Part shown: piece by piece, positions 41,068-49,805 of the stretch | How positions within the stretch are numbered: the first letter of the stretch is position 1 | Layout: the number at the start of each line of letters is the position of its first letter | From: JALYRV01 sp040902895 | GTDB taxonomy: Bacteria > Acidobacteriota > Vicinamibacteria > Vicinamibacterales > SCN-69-37 | Direction: 5' to 3' | Assembly (NCBI GenBank): GCA_040902895.1 | Contig: JBBDWL010000138.1 | Location: 181,535 to 245,534, forward strand | Length of the DNA: 64,000 nt | Translations under genes and position numbers: made by a program | The notes under the pieces: model-generated | Seen by the model: only the letters and a program-made list of their open reading frames with translations | Database searches by the model: none | What the model was told of the DNA's origin: nothing

Positions 41068-41436
41068 ATGAAGACCGTCGCCGTCATCGGTGCCTCGAGC
41101 GACCGATCGAAGTTTGGCAACAAGGCGCTGCGGTCGTTCCGCAACAACGGCTACAAGGTCATCCCGATCAATCCAACCGAAAAGGAAGTGGAAGGCGAGC
41201 CGGCCTATGTCTCCGTGCTCGACTACGAGGGGCCGATCGACGAAGCGACGATGTATGTGAATGCGAGGGTGGGCGAGAAGGTGCTCGATCAGCTTGCGCA
41301 GAAGGGCATCGGCAAAATCTGGCTGAATCCCGGCGCCGACGGCGCGAACGTAGTGGCACGCGCGAAGGCGCTGGGTCTCAACGCCGTTCGCGCGTGCAGC
41401 ATCATTGCCATCGGCGATTCGCCGAGTCGTTACTGA
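41068..41436 (+). CDS. CoA-binding domain protein (YccU-like)
   Basis: The ATG at 41068 begins a 122-residue single Rossmann-type domain: TVAVIGASSDRSKFGNKALR at the N-terminus, VIPINPTEKEVEG, and GIGKIWLNPGAD later. These match the CoA_binding_2 family of small free-standing proteins whose members bind CoA but have no proven general function. The gene stands alone in a short divergent region after the VWFA gene, and its 3' side is a convergent junction full of GACTC repeats. Confidence 0.85.
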   Translation: MKTVAVIGASSDRSKFGNKALRSFRNNGYKVIPINPTEKEVEGEPAYVSVLDYEGPIDEATMYVNARVGEKVLDQLAQKGIGKIWLNPGADGANVVARAKALGLNAVRACSIIAIGDSPSRY

Positions 41437-41500
41437 GTGAGTCGAGCCTTACGCCTCACTCGACTGACTCGTCTGACTCGACTGACTCGACTTACTCAAA
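41437..41500. repeat. GACTC-word tandem and inverted repeat at a convergent junction
   Basis: Directly after the TGA of the CoA-binding gene come GAGTGAGTCGAG and then four to five tandem copies of a 10-base unit close to CTCGACTGA. The first part can pair with the later copies. The array reaches the TCA stop complement of the DUF4383 gene. The same word recurs at 49705-49805 at another convergent junction. It may act as a two-way terminator. Confidence 0.7.
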
Positions 41501-41906
41501 TGCGAACAGCAACCGGGTCTCTTGCGACGAAGCCGAAGTACGCCGCCGCCGCCGCGATAATCGCGTGCAGCCACACATCCGCGCCATAGATCGGGATCAG
41601 GCCGAACGTCGTGTTGGTCTGCGGCAGCAGGCCGAGCACCACGAGCAGCCCGTACGCGACCGCCACGAACTGCGCGTAGCCGCGCGCGCTCATGATCGAC
41701 CCGCGCGAAGCCAGGATCCCCAGCACGCCGAAGATGATGTGCACGATGTTGTGGAGCGTGTTGACCGGCAGAATCCCCAGTGCGTGACCGAAGCCGTGGG
41801 TTTGCGTGAGGCCCGCGGGCGGATCGGCCGGAGTGGGGAAGAACCCGGCTAGACCCGCGATGATGAAACCGACGCCGAGCACGAGGGCGAACGTCCGTGT
41901 GGTCAT
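41496..41906 (-). CDS. DUF4383 four-helix membrane protein
   Basis: The ATG at 41906 gives 136 residues with four membrane spans: LVLGVGFIIAGLAGFF, NIVHIIFGVLGILAS, AQFVAVAYGLLVVLGLL and WLHAIIAAAAAYFGFVA. The NTLHNIVHIIFGVLG stretch between is the signature of the DUF4383 family. The function is not known. The 3' end reaches the GACTC repeat shared with the convergent CoA-binding gene. Confidence 0.85.
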   Translation of the reverse strand: MTTRTFALVLGVGFIIAGLAGFFPTPADPPAGLTQTHGFGHALGILPVNTLHNIVHIIFGVLGILASRGSIMSARGYAQFVAVAYGLLVVLGLLPQTNTTFGLIPIYGADVWLHAIIAAAAAYFGFVARDPVAVRI

Positions 41907-42049
41907 TCGAGACTCCTCTCCGGGCCGGCCAGGCCGCCCGGGCATGTGGTTGTGGCGCGAAGTGTAGCACCGCGCTATACTTCCCTGCTCTTCTTTCCGT
42001 ACGTCCATGAACAGGCGCGCAACCGCGCGCAATCTCTCCAGACCCATCC

Positions 42050-43471
42050 ATGCCTAGAGACCCCCGCGACCAGAAACGTCCACGGCCCGATCGCGAGCAG
42101 ACCGGCAGGTCGGGCGGCGACAGGTCGCCGTCCGTGACCGATGACACCGGCGCAGGCCCAACCGGCGCAGGCCCGGCCGGCGAAGCCCCCGGAGGAACGC
42201 CCGCGGCGACGGCCGCTCGGGCCGAGCTTCGCTTGTCTGACCTGAAGGTCATGGGCATCCAGAAGCTCGTGCAGGTCGCGAAGGAGCTCCAGATCGGCGC
42301 GACGGGGCTGCGCAAGCAGGACCTGATCTTCCAGATTCTCAAGGCGCAGGCCGAACAGAGCGGCATGATTTTTTCAGAGGGCGTGCTCGAAGTGCTGCCC
42401 GACGGATTCGGATTCCTGCGCGCGCCCGACTACAACTATCTGCCGGGTCCCGACGACATCTACGTGTCGCCCTCGCAGATCCGCAAGTTCGATCTCCATA
42501 CCGGTGACACGGTATCGGGCCAGATCCGCCCGCCCAAGGACGGGGAGCGCTATTTCGCGCTCATCAAGGTCGAGGCGGTCAATTTCGAAGCGCCGGGGCA
42601 GGGCGACAAGGTCTTCTTCGAGAACCTCACGCCGCTCTATCCACAGGAAAAGTTCAGGCTCGAAACCACCGGCGACCACCTCTCGCCGCGCGTCATGGAT
42701 CTGATGACGCCGATCGGCAAAGGCCAGCGCGGCGTCATCGTCGCGCAGCCGCGCACGGGCAAGACGATGCTGCTGCAGGCGCTGGCGCAGTCGATCGCCG
42801 TCAATCATCCCGAGGTGTTTCTGATCGTGCTGCTGATCGATGAGCGGCCCGAGGAAGTCACCGACATGCAGCGCTCGGTGAAGGGCGAAGTCGTGTCGTC
42901 GACATTCGACGAGCCGCCGCAGCGTCACGTGCAGGTCGCTGAAATGGTGATCGAGAAGGCGAAGCGTCTCGTCGAGCACAAAAAGGACGTCGTCATCCTT
43001 CTCGACTCGATTACGCGCCTGGCGCGCGCCTACAACACGGTGATTCCGGCGTCGGGGAAGGTGCTGACCGGCGGCCTCGACTCGAACGCGCTGCAGAAGC
43101 CGAAGCGCTTTTTCGGCGCGGCGCGGAACATCGAGGAAGGCGGGTCGCTGACGATCATGGCCACCGCGCTGGTCGACACCGGCTCGCGCATGGACGATGT
43201 GATCTTCGAGGAGTTCAAGGGCACGGGCAACATGGAGATCCATCTCGATCGCAAGCTGGTCGACAAGCGCGTGTTCCCGGCCATCGACATCCTCAAGAGC
43301 GGCACGCGCAAAGAAGAGCTGCTCATCGGGAAGGAAGATCTCAACCGCATCTGGGTGCTGCGGAAGGTGCTCAATCCGCTGTCGGCGGTGGAAGCCATGG
43401 AGCTGCTGCTCGACAAGATGGGCAAGACGAAATCGAACGCCGATTTTCTGAGCGCAATGACGAAAGGCTGA
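42050..43471 (+). CDS. rho: transcription termination factor Rho
   Basis: Rho is the hexameric RNA-dependent ATPase that ends transcription of untranslated RNA. The 473-residue protein starts with a basic, disordered leader (residues 1-60), then a Rho-N helical domain (LRLSDLKVMGIQKLVQVAKEL) and the cold-shock RNA-binding domain (VLPDGFGFLRAPDYNYLPGP). The motor has Walker A AQPRTGKTMLLQ near residue 222, the Walker B region (LIVLLIDERPEEV), DSITRLARAYN and the R-loop. It overlaps the downstream diguanylate cyclase by one base. Confidence 0.97.
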   Translation: MPRDPRDQKRPRPDREQTGRSGGDRSPSVTDDTGAGPTGAGPAGEAPGGTPAATAARAELRLSDLKVMGIQKLVQVAKELQIGATGLRKQDLIFQILKAQAEQSGMIFSEGVLEVLPDGFGFLRAPDYNYLPGPDDIYVSPSQIRKFDLHTGDTVSGQIRPPKDGERYFALIKVEAVNFEAPGQGDKVFFENLTPLYPQEKFRLETTGDHLSPRVMDLMTPIGKGQRGVIVAQPRTGKTMLLQALAQSIAVNHPEVFLIVLLIDERPEEVTDMQRSVKGEVVSSTFDEPPQRHVQVAEMVIEKAKRLVEHKKDVVILLDSITRLARAYNTVIPASGKVLTGGLDSNALQKPKRFFGAARNIEEGGSLTIMATALVDTGSRMDDVIFEEFKGTGNMEIHLDRKLVDKRVFPAIDILKSGTRKEELLIGKEDLNRIWVLRKVLNPLSAVEAMELLLDKMGKTKSNADFLSAMTKG

Positions 43472-44148
43472 TGACCTTCGACGCCTGGCAGGAACCGAGC
43501 GGAGCTGTCGTCGCAGGCGCGGCGGTAGTGGTGGCGGCCGGCGCCATCGCCTATGCGCTGCGGCTGCGGCGCGCGAAGCAGCGCGAGGAAGAGTTGATGC
43601 GACTGGTCCGCGAGCGCACGCAGCAGCTCGAGGAAGCCAATCGCCGGCTCGAGGAGCTGTCGTTCCAGGACAGCCTGACCGACATCGCGAACCGGCGGCA
43701 GTTCGAACAGATTCTGGATCTGGAATGGCGCCGCGCGGTGCGATCGGGGTCGCCGCTGTCGCTGATCATCGCCGACATCGATCATTTCAAGAGGTTCAAC
43801 GACACGCACGGCCATCAGGCCGGCGACAGCTGTCTGCGCGAGGTCGCGACGTTGCTGGACGCGATTGTCCAGCGCGCGGGCGATCAGGTTGCGCGGTATG
43901 GCGGCGAGGAATTCGCGGCGATGCTGCCCGAGACCGACGCGGCCGGCGCGGCCGGGATTGCCGAGCGGATGCGGCGCGCGGTGGAGGCGCTCGACATGCA
44001 GGGCCGCGGCGTCACGATCAGCTTTGGCGTGGCCACGACGACCGCGACCGACCATCTCACGCCGCAGGCGCTCGTGGCCGCGGCCGACGCCGCGCTGTAC
44101 GAAGCCAAGCACGCGGGCCGCAACGCCGTCAGAACCAGAACGCTCTGA
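43471..44148 (+). CDS. membrane-anchored diguanylate cyclase (GGDEF)
   Basis: This enzyme makes cyclic di-GMP from two GTP. Residues 12-31 form one membrane span, 35-64 a charged coiled coil (REEELMRLVRERTQQLEEAN), and the rest is a GGDEF domain with DSLTDIANRR, the metal-binding IIADIDHFKRFND and the active-site GGEEF at 144-148. An intact inhibitory I-site RxxD (RAGD, 135-138) lies five residues upstream, so product inhibition is expected. No periplasmic sensor is present. Co-transcription with rho is likely from the one-base overlap. Confidence 0.93.
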   Translation: MTFDAWQEPSGAVVAGAAVVVAAGAIAYALRLRRAKQREEELMRLVRERTQQLEEANRRLEELSFQDSLTDIANRRQFEQILDLEWRRAVRSGSPLSLIIADIDHFKRFNDTHGHQAGDSCLREVATLLDAIVQRAGDQVARYGGEEFAAMLPETDAAGAAGIAERMRRAVEALDMQGRGVTISFGVATTTATDHLTPQALVAAADAALYEAKHAGRNAVRTRTL

Positions 44149-44951
44149 TCGCCGGCGGAAGCACTCCCACCAGCGCCCCCAGCACCGCATCGATGGCGTA
44201 GTGATAGCGGCCGAGCACGGTGGCCGCCGTGATGACGGCCGCGCCGGCGAGCAGCCACGGGCCGTACTCGGGCGCAATCATCCAGGCTGAAAGCGCCGCG
44301 GCCAGTGGCCCGGCGACGTGCCCACTGGGGATGGTGGTCGCGCGCACGCTGAAGTTCTGGAGCAGCGATTCATTGAAGCGCCGCAAAAACTGGGGACGGG
44401 TCTCATTTTTTCGCGAATCGAAAAAATGANNNNNNNNNNAAAAAATGAGACCCGTCCCCAGTTTTTACAATCTCTCGCGGGGGCCGGGCCTGCAGCCACG
44501 GCAGCGTCACGTAGCACACCAGCTCCGCCGAGAGCACGAGCGTCCAGTGCCACGCGTAGGCCCCCGCTGAGTGCCGGAAGGCCGGAATCGCCGCGACGAT
44601 CATGAAGGGATAGCAGCCGGCGTATGCCATCTCCACCACGGCCCGTGTCCAGCGCGGCGCCGCGGCCGCCAGGCGATCGACCTGCATCCAGTCGTCGTAC
44701 CGCATCAGCCACGCTTCGAGCCGCCCCGAGTGGTGCGTGTAGAACGGCGCGGTCAGCCAGTAGCCGGCGACGAGCACAATGAGCGGCGCGATGAATCGAA
44801 GAGGAGTCTGGGTGACATTCGACAGGAAGACCGCACCAAGGGCATAGAGCGCGAACGACGCCGCCAGCATCGGCCGGCGGCGCCACAAGGCCGTTACGAA
44901 GAGAATGGCGGCGAAGACGATGGGCGGCCACACCCAGGGTGTCATCATCAT
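44129..44951 (-). pseudogene. PAP2-family membrane phosphatase gene split by a palindromic repeat and an assembly gap
   Basis: The 5' half (44951 down to about 44467) encodes five or so membrane spans and ends at TLPWLQARPPRE, the start of the PAP2 active site. The 3' half (about 44383 to 44129) resumes with RRFNESLLQNFSV, IPSGHV and GRYHYAIDAVLG, the remaining active-site motifs with catalytic His residues. Between them lies a 27-bp-arm palindrome with ten Ns. As assembled the halves are in different frames, but the true gap length is unknown. Either the gene is broken or it carries a long in-frame insert. PAP2 enzymes dephosphorylate lipids such as undecaprenyl or phosphatidyl phosphates. 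Confidence 0.8.
44385..44466. repeat. palindromic element with 27-bp arms and a sequence gap
   Basis: Arms 44385-44411 and 44440-44466 are perfect reverse complements (each includes CTGGGGACGGGTCTC). Inside the left part a second hairpin, TCATTTTTTCG facing CGAAAAAATGA, spans 44403-44429. Ten Ns fill 44430-44439, so the interior may be longer than shown. The ends fall within the PAP2 coding region. The sequence resembles REP-type or short mobile palindromes moved by Y1-type transposases, but no transposase is visible in the window. Confidence 0.85.
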
Positions 44952-45061
44952 CACTATGCGCGGAAACGGACCCGAACGTCCCACGCCCGGACAGAACGGC
45001 GGCCTCCTCTCATGAAAATGCTGGCCTTTCCCGCGGCACTCCGCTTGCCTTCACGCAGGCC

Positions 45062-47512
45062 ATGAACCTGCTTCAGGACCTCCGGCTGGCGTTTCGCATG
45101 CTCCGCTCGAAGCCGGCGTTCTCCAGCGTCGCCATTCTCACGCTCGCACTCGGACTCGGCGCCAACACCGCCATCTTCAGCGTCGTGCATGCCGTGCTGC
45201 TGAAGCCGCTGCCATTTCACGAGCCGGACCGGCTCGTCCTCGTCTGGAACACGATGCCAGAGCGGCCGCTCGACAACCTGACGCCGGGACGCCTGGTCGA
45301 CTTTCGCGACCGCGCGAAGAGCTTCGAAAGCCTCGCCGGCATCTCGCACATCCTGCTCACACTGACTGGCGCCGGCACGCCGGAGCGGCTCATGGGGTCC
45401 AGCGTGTCGGTGCCCTTCTTCCACGTGCTTGGCGTGCAGCCGCTCCACGGCCGCGTTTTCAACCCGGCGGGAGAACCGGCTCGTGTCGCGGTGCTTGGCC
45501 ATGGCTTGTGGATGCGCGCGTTCGGCGCCGACCCTGCCATCGTCGGCCGCGCGATTGTGCTGAATGGGAACCCGCACATCGTCGTCGGCGTCATGCCGCG
45601 CGAGTTCGTGTGGCCGTCGATCACGGTACGGGCGGCATCCGGCTTCGACCCGGAGCTGTGGGTGGCCGCCGGTCGCACGGGTGTACCGGATACGCCAGCC
45701 CTCAGCGGCGAGGGAATAGCCACAAACCGGCGCATCGGGTACCTCCGTGGGGTGGCGCGGCTGCGCCCGGGGGTCTCACTCGAGGAGGCGCGAGCCGAGA
45801 TCGGTACCATCGCCTCGAGCCTGCAACAGGAACATCCGCAGACCGATGCGCAACGCGGCGGCACGGTGGTGGATCTGCGGAATCACCTCCTCGGCAACGC
45901 GCGCGAACCGCTGATGCTCGTGCTGGGCGCGGTGGCTTTCGTGCTGGCGATTGCGTGCGCGAACGTCGCGAATCTGATGATGGGCCGCGCGGCGTCGAGG
46001 CGCCGCGAGTTCGAGCTGCGGCTCGCGCTCGGTGCCGGCCGCAGGCGCCTCATTCAGCAACTGCTGGTCGAGAGCGGCGTCATCGCGCTCGCGGGCGGCA
46101 TGCTCGGCCTGCTGCTCGCCTGGTGGGCACTCGATGGCCTCGTCAGCGCCGTGCCCGAGGGTCTGCTGCGGCTCGAACAGACATCACTGAGCGCGCCGGT
46201 GATCGCCTTCTCATTCGCGCTCTCCGCGATGATGGCCATGGTCTTCGGAATTCTGCCGGCGCTGCAGGCCGCGCGCCTGGAGGGCCGACAGGGGCTTCGT
46301 GATGACGGCCGTACCGTCGGCGCGCGCGGAGGCGCCCGCTCCCGCACCCTGATCGTCGCGGCCGAAGTGGCGGTGGCCGTCACCCTGGTCATTGGGGCGA
46401 CATTGCTGGTCCGCAGTTTCATCTCGCTGCAGCGCGTCGACGTCGGCATCGACGTCGACCGCCTGCTCACGTTCGACCTGAATCTGTCGGGGGAGCGTGC
46501 CGAGTATCAGGCCCAGCAGGTCGCGTTTTACGAGCGCGTGCTGGAACGGGTGCGCGCGCTCCCGGGAGTCACGGCAGCCGGCATGGCCGTCACGCTGCCG
46601 ATTGGCGGCGACGACTTCCGCGCGCCGGTGACGATCGACGGACGCCCGCTGCCGCCGGAAGGGCGCGAAGCCTCTGCGGGGTATCAGATGCTGAGCCCAG
46701 GCTTTTTCGCCGCCGCCGGGATGCCCGTCCTCGAGGGACGCGACGTCGCGCTCTCCGACATGCGCGGCGGACGGCCCGTCGCTGTCGTCAATCGGGCGTT
46801 CGCCGCCGAGCACTGGCCGGGCGAGCCGGCCGTAGGCAAGCGCTTCCGAATCGGCCGCGATCAAAGCAGGGCGCCGCTCGAAGTCGTCGGCGTTGTCGGC
46901 AACATCCGCCACTTCGGCCCGGCGGCGCCGCCGCGGCAGGAGTTCTATCTGTCATACACGCAGAGCTCCTTCTCGTTCATGTCAGTGCTCGTACGTACGG
47001 ATGGGGATCCCGCGCTGCTCGGTCCGTCCATTCGTGCGGAGGTCCGCGCCCTGGATCCTCTGCAGCCGGTGGCGCGCATGATGCCGATGGCCGATCACCT
47101 TCGTGATTCGCTCGCGCAACCGCGCTTCCTGTCCATGCTGACGTCGCTCTTCGGCGGCCTCGCGCTGGTGCTCGCGGCGATTGGCGTCTACGGCGTCATG
47201 GCATGGTTAGTCGCCGTGCGCACGAGAGAGTTCGGCGTGCGGCTTGCGCTCGGCGCGCAGCCGGCGATTCTGATGCGGCAGGTGCTGCAAGAGGGAATGC
47301 TGGTCGTGATGGCCGGCGCGGTGGCCGGGCTCGCCGGCGCGGCGGCATTGAGCCAGACGATCGCAAGTCTGTTGTTCGAGACGCCTGCTATCGAGCCGCG
47401 CGCCTATGCAGTGGCGGTGGGACTGGTCATTGCGGCCGCAGCACTGGCGACCTTCATCCCGGCCCGCCGCGCCACGCGCGTGGATCCGATTCAGGCGCTT
47501 CGATCGGAGTAA
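45062..47512 (+). CDS. ADOP-family ABC transporter permease (MacB/FtsX-like)
   Basis: The ATG at 45062 gives 816 residues. The N-terminus MNLLQDLRLAFRMLRSKPAF leads into the first span (VAILTLALGLGANTAIFSVV). A MacB_PCD outer domain follows, then spans near residues 280-400 (LMLVLGAVAFVLAIACANVANLM), a second outer domain and three final spans ending in ARRATRVDPIQALRSE. This is the classic duplicated permease of Acidobacteriota, probably working in peptide or lipoprotein export or antibiotic efflux with an unlinked ATPase. The next gene, a VWFA-related protein, starts nine bases downstream and may be co-expressed. The two permeases in this window are clear paralogues. Confidence 0.92.
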   Translation: MNLLQDLRLAFRMLRSKPAFSSVAILTLALGLGANTAIFSVVHAVLLKPLPFHEPDRLVLVWNTMPERPLDNLTPGRLVDFRDRAKSFESLAGISHILLTLTGAGTPERLMGSSVSVPFFHVLGVQPLHGRVFNPAGEPARVAVLGHGLWMRAFGADPAIVGRAIVLNGNPHIVVGVMPREFVWPSITVRAASGFDPELWVAAGRTGVPDTPALSGEGIATNRRIGYLRGVARLRPGVSLEEARAEIGTIASSLQQEHPQTDAQRGGTVVDLRNHLLGNAREPLMLVLGAVAFVLAIACANVANLMMGRAASRRREFELRLALGAGRRRLIQQLLVESGVIALAGGMLGLLLAWWALDGLVSAVPEGLLRLEQTSLSAPVIAFSFALSAMMAMVFGILPALQAARLEGRQGLRDDGRTVGARGGARSRTLIVAAEVAVAVTLVIGATLLVRSFISLQRVDVGIDVDRLLTFDLNLSGERAEYQAQQVAFYERVLERVRALPGVTAAGMAVTLPIGGDDFRAPVTIDGRPLPPEGREASAGYQMLSPGFFAAAGMPVLEGRDVALSDMRGGRPVAVVNRAFAAEHWPGEPAVGKRFRIGRDQSRAPLEVVGVVGNIRHFGPAAPPRQEFYLSYTQSSFSFMSVLVRTDGDPALLGPSIRAEVRALDPLQPVARMMPMADHLRDSLAQPRFLSMLTSLFGGLALVLAAIGVYGVMAWLVAVRTREFGVRLALGAQPAILMRQVLQEGMLVVMAGAVAGLAGAAALSQTIASLLFETPAIEPRAYAVAVGLVIAAAALATFIPARRATRVDPIQALRSE

Positions 47513-47521
47513 CATGCGCGC

Positions 47522-49705
47522 ATGTATCTGCGCGCTGGCGCCGCGGCGGTTCTTTGCCTGCTTGCCGCAGCCGTGGCTGCACAGGTGCAGCAGCCGCCGA
47601 CGTTCCGCGGCGGCGTCTCGCTCGTCACGATCGACGTAACCGTTCTCGACGACTCGGGCCGCCCGGTTCAAGGGCTGACCCCTGCCGATCTCGAGATCAA
47701 ACTGGACGGCAAGGCGCAGCCGATTCGCGCCTTCGCGTTCGTGCAGGCCGCGGCGCCGTCCGCGCCCGCGCGACCTGCGGCCGCTGCCGCGCCGCCGGCT
47801 GCGACGGTAGCGAAACCCGCGGCGCCTGCCGCCTTCCCGGCCCCGGACGCACCCAGGCGCACCATCGACAACTCCTCGGCCCCTTCGGCGCCCGCCGCAC
47901 CGTCTTCCGCGCCCGCGACGGCCGCGAAGCCCGCCGAGCCTGCCGAATCACGCCTCTTCGTGCTTGTGGTTGACGACCTTTCGTTTGCGCCAACGCGCGG
48001 CAAGGCGATGCTGAGCGCCGCGGAGCGGTTCCTGGCCCGGGTGCCGCCTTCCGATCCGGTCGGCTTCACGACGACAACGGGCATCGGCGCCGTCAATCCG
48101 ACGCGCGATCGGGCGGCGGTGCGCGCCGCGCTGTCGAAGGTCATGGGGCAGTTCAACGATCCGCGCGGCCTGCGGAAGTCCGGAGCGATGGGTGCGGCAC
48201 GGCAGGGAGGCGGGACTGATTCGCCGCTCGGCATCAGCGAGTCGCTCGACATCGAACGCGGCGACGACGCGCTGTTGAAGGACGTGATTGCCCGCGAGTG
48301 TTTCAACGGCGATCGCACTGCCGTCGCCGGTGTGACGCTGGCCGATCTGCTGCGCGACAACGAGTGCGCCGTGGAGGTCCGGCGCGAAGCGCGGCAGGTA
48401 GCGGGGCTTGTGCGCCAGAACAAGGGACGCCAGATCGAAGGTGTGAAGTCCGTCATGCGCGCGATGGCGGGCGTCGCCGGCATTCGTCATCTCGTGCTGC
48501 TCTCGGACGGGCTGCCGGTATCGCGCGAGGTGAACGACTTGCATCCACTCGTGCGCGCCGCCGCCGAAGCCGGCGTGCAGCTGAGTGTGTTGCTCGAGGA
48601 TCCGGACATCAGTCTGGCTGACGAGGGGCGCGGCGGCGAGCTGGCGCCGGGCGTGAAGCCGCAAACGGATCCGGGTGTGTCGCGGCGCCGGCGCGAGGAC
48701 GATCTGCTGCTGGTCAACGGACTGCAGACGATGACCGACATGCTCGGCGGCACGTTCTATCGCGTCGTTGGCAGGGCAGACCCGTTCTTCGACCGCGTGC
48801 TCGTCGCAAGCTCGGCGGTCTACCGGCTTGGCGTGGAGCTGCCGCCCGGCGCGAAGCCCGGCGATGTGTTCGACGTGAGCGTGTCGGTGAAGCGTCCGGG
48901 TGTAAAGGCCCGCGCCAACCGCTTCTCGGTCGCCGCGGCCCCGGCTGCGACGGCGCCGGTCCCAGCCCCTGAAAAACCGGCCGCGTCCCCTTCGCCGGCC
49001 GCGGCTGTGCCTATCGACGACGTCTTGAAGGCGGCCCTCAATGAGAATCCGGCCGCTGGCGCAGTGCCTATCCGGATGGCGGCGTACGTGCGGCGCGCCC
49101 CCCAGAGTGACGAGGTCGAAATCCGCGTGGACGTCGCGATTCCGGGAAGCGCCAAGGGACCGCTCACGACGTACTTCGGCGTCGTGCATCCGGTCGGTGT
49201 GCTCAGCGCGCCGCGCGTGCTCGACGCGCCCGGACCTGCCGGGTACGTCACGACATTCACGACACGTGTGAAAGCGGGTGACTATCGCATCCGATTTGCC
49301 GCGGCCGATCCCGGCCGCGCGCTCGGCACGATCGAGCTCCCGGTGCGCGCCGTGCTGACGCCGATGGGCGCGTTCACCGCAAGCGACGTGTTGACCTGGT
49401 ATATCGACGATGCGAACAAGCCGCAGCTGTTCGCGCTCGAAGACGTGCCTGACGGCGTGTCCTCGCTGCGCGCGTCGCTCGAACTGTATGGCGACCTGAC
49501 GCGCGAGCCGCCGGTTGTGCGCTGGACGCTGACGCCCGAAGGTGCGGCCGCGGCGGTCGACCAGCAGGAAGTCGCCGCGCAGGCAGGTCCGGCCTCGTTC
49601 CGCGCCGACGCGGAGTTCAACCTCGCGGCACTGCCTGCGGGGCGCTACACGATTCGCGCCGAAGTGGCCGGCGCCACCAGGAGCGCGGTTGTGCGCAAAG
49701 AGTAA
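47522..49705 (+). CDS. secreted VWFA-related protein (Acidobacterial type)
   Basis: The 727-residue product has a signal peptide (LRAGAAAVLCLLAAAVAA), then the family start VSLVTIDVTVLDDSGRPV and LEIKLDGKAQPIRAF. A long Ala/Pro linker (about residues 78-140) precedes a VWA-like domain beginning LFVLVVDDLSFAPTRGKAM, where VDDLS could supply part of a metal site. A second Ala/Pro linker near 475-495 separates a beta-rich C-terminal region (LRASLELYGDL, GRYTIRAEVAG). It follows an ADOP permease closely, suggesting a joint envelope function that remains unknown. Confidence 0.85.
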   Translation: MYLRAGAAAVLCLLAAAVAAQVQQPPTFRGGVSLVTIDVTVLDDSGRPVQGLTPADLEIKLDGKAQPIRAFAFVQAAAPSAPARPAAAAAPPAATVAKPAAPAAFPAPDAPRRTIDNSSAPSAPAAPSSAPATAAKPAEPAESRLFVLVVDDLSFAPTRGKAMLSAAERFLARVPPSDPVGFTTTTGIGAVNPTRDRAAVRAALSKVMGQFNDPRGLRKSGAMGAARQGGGTDSPLGISESLDIERGDDALLKDVIARECFNGDRTAVAGVTLADLLRDNECAVEVRREARQVAGLVRQNKGRQIEGVKSVMRAMAGVAGIRHLVLLSDGLPVSREVNDLHPLVRAAAEAGVQLSVLLEDPDISLADEGRGGELAPGVKPQTDPGVSRRRREDDLLLVNGLQTMTDMLGGTFYRVVGRADPFFDRVLVASSAVYRLGVELPPGAKPGDVFDVSVSVKRPGVKARANRFSVAAAPAATAPVPAPEKPAASPSPAAAVPIDDVLKAALNENPAAGAVPIRMAAYVRRAPQSDEVEIRVDVAIPGSAKGPLTTYFGVVHPVGVLSAPRVLDAPGPAGYVTTFTTRVKAGDYRIRFAAADPGRALGTIELPVRAVLTPMGAFTASDVLTWYIDDANKPQLFALEDVPDGVSSLRASLELYGDLTREPPVVRWTLTPEGAAAAVDQQEVAAQAGPASFRADAEFNLAALPAGRYTIRAEVAGATRSAVVRKE

Positions 49706-49805
49706 GTCGAGTAAGTCGAGTGAGTCGAGTGAGTCGAGTGAGGAGTAAGGGGAGTAAGCAAGTAAGGCGCCCTTACTCTCACTCGACTTACTTCGCTTAC
49801 TCGAC
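49705..49805. repeat. GAGTCGAGT-word inverted repeat at a convergent junction
   Basis: After the stop of the VWFA gene come four tandem copies of a 10-base unit (GTCGAGTAA or GTCGAGTGA type), then GGAGTAAGG and a GC-rich turn. The complementary words ACTCGACTTAC and ACTCGACTCACTCC follow. The two halves can fold into a long imperfect hairpin that separates this gene from convergent ftsH. The word is the same as at 41437-41500. Confidence 0.75.
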
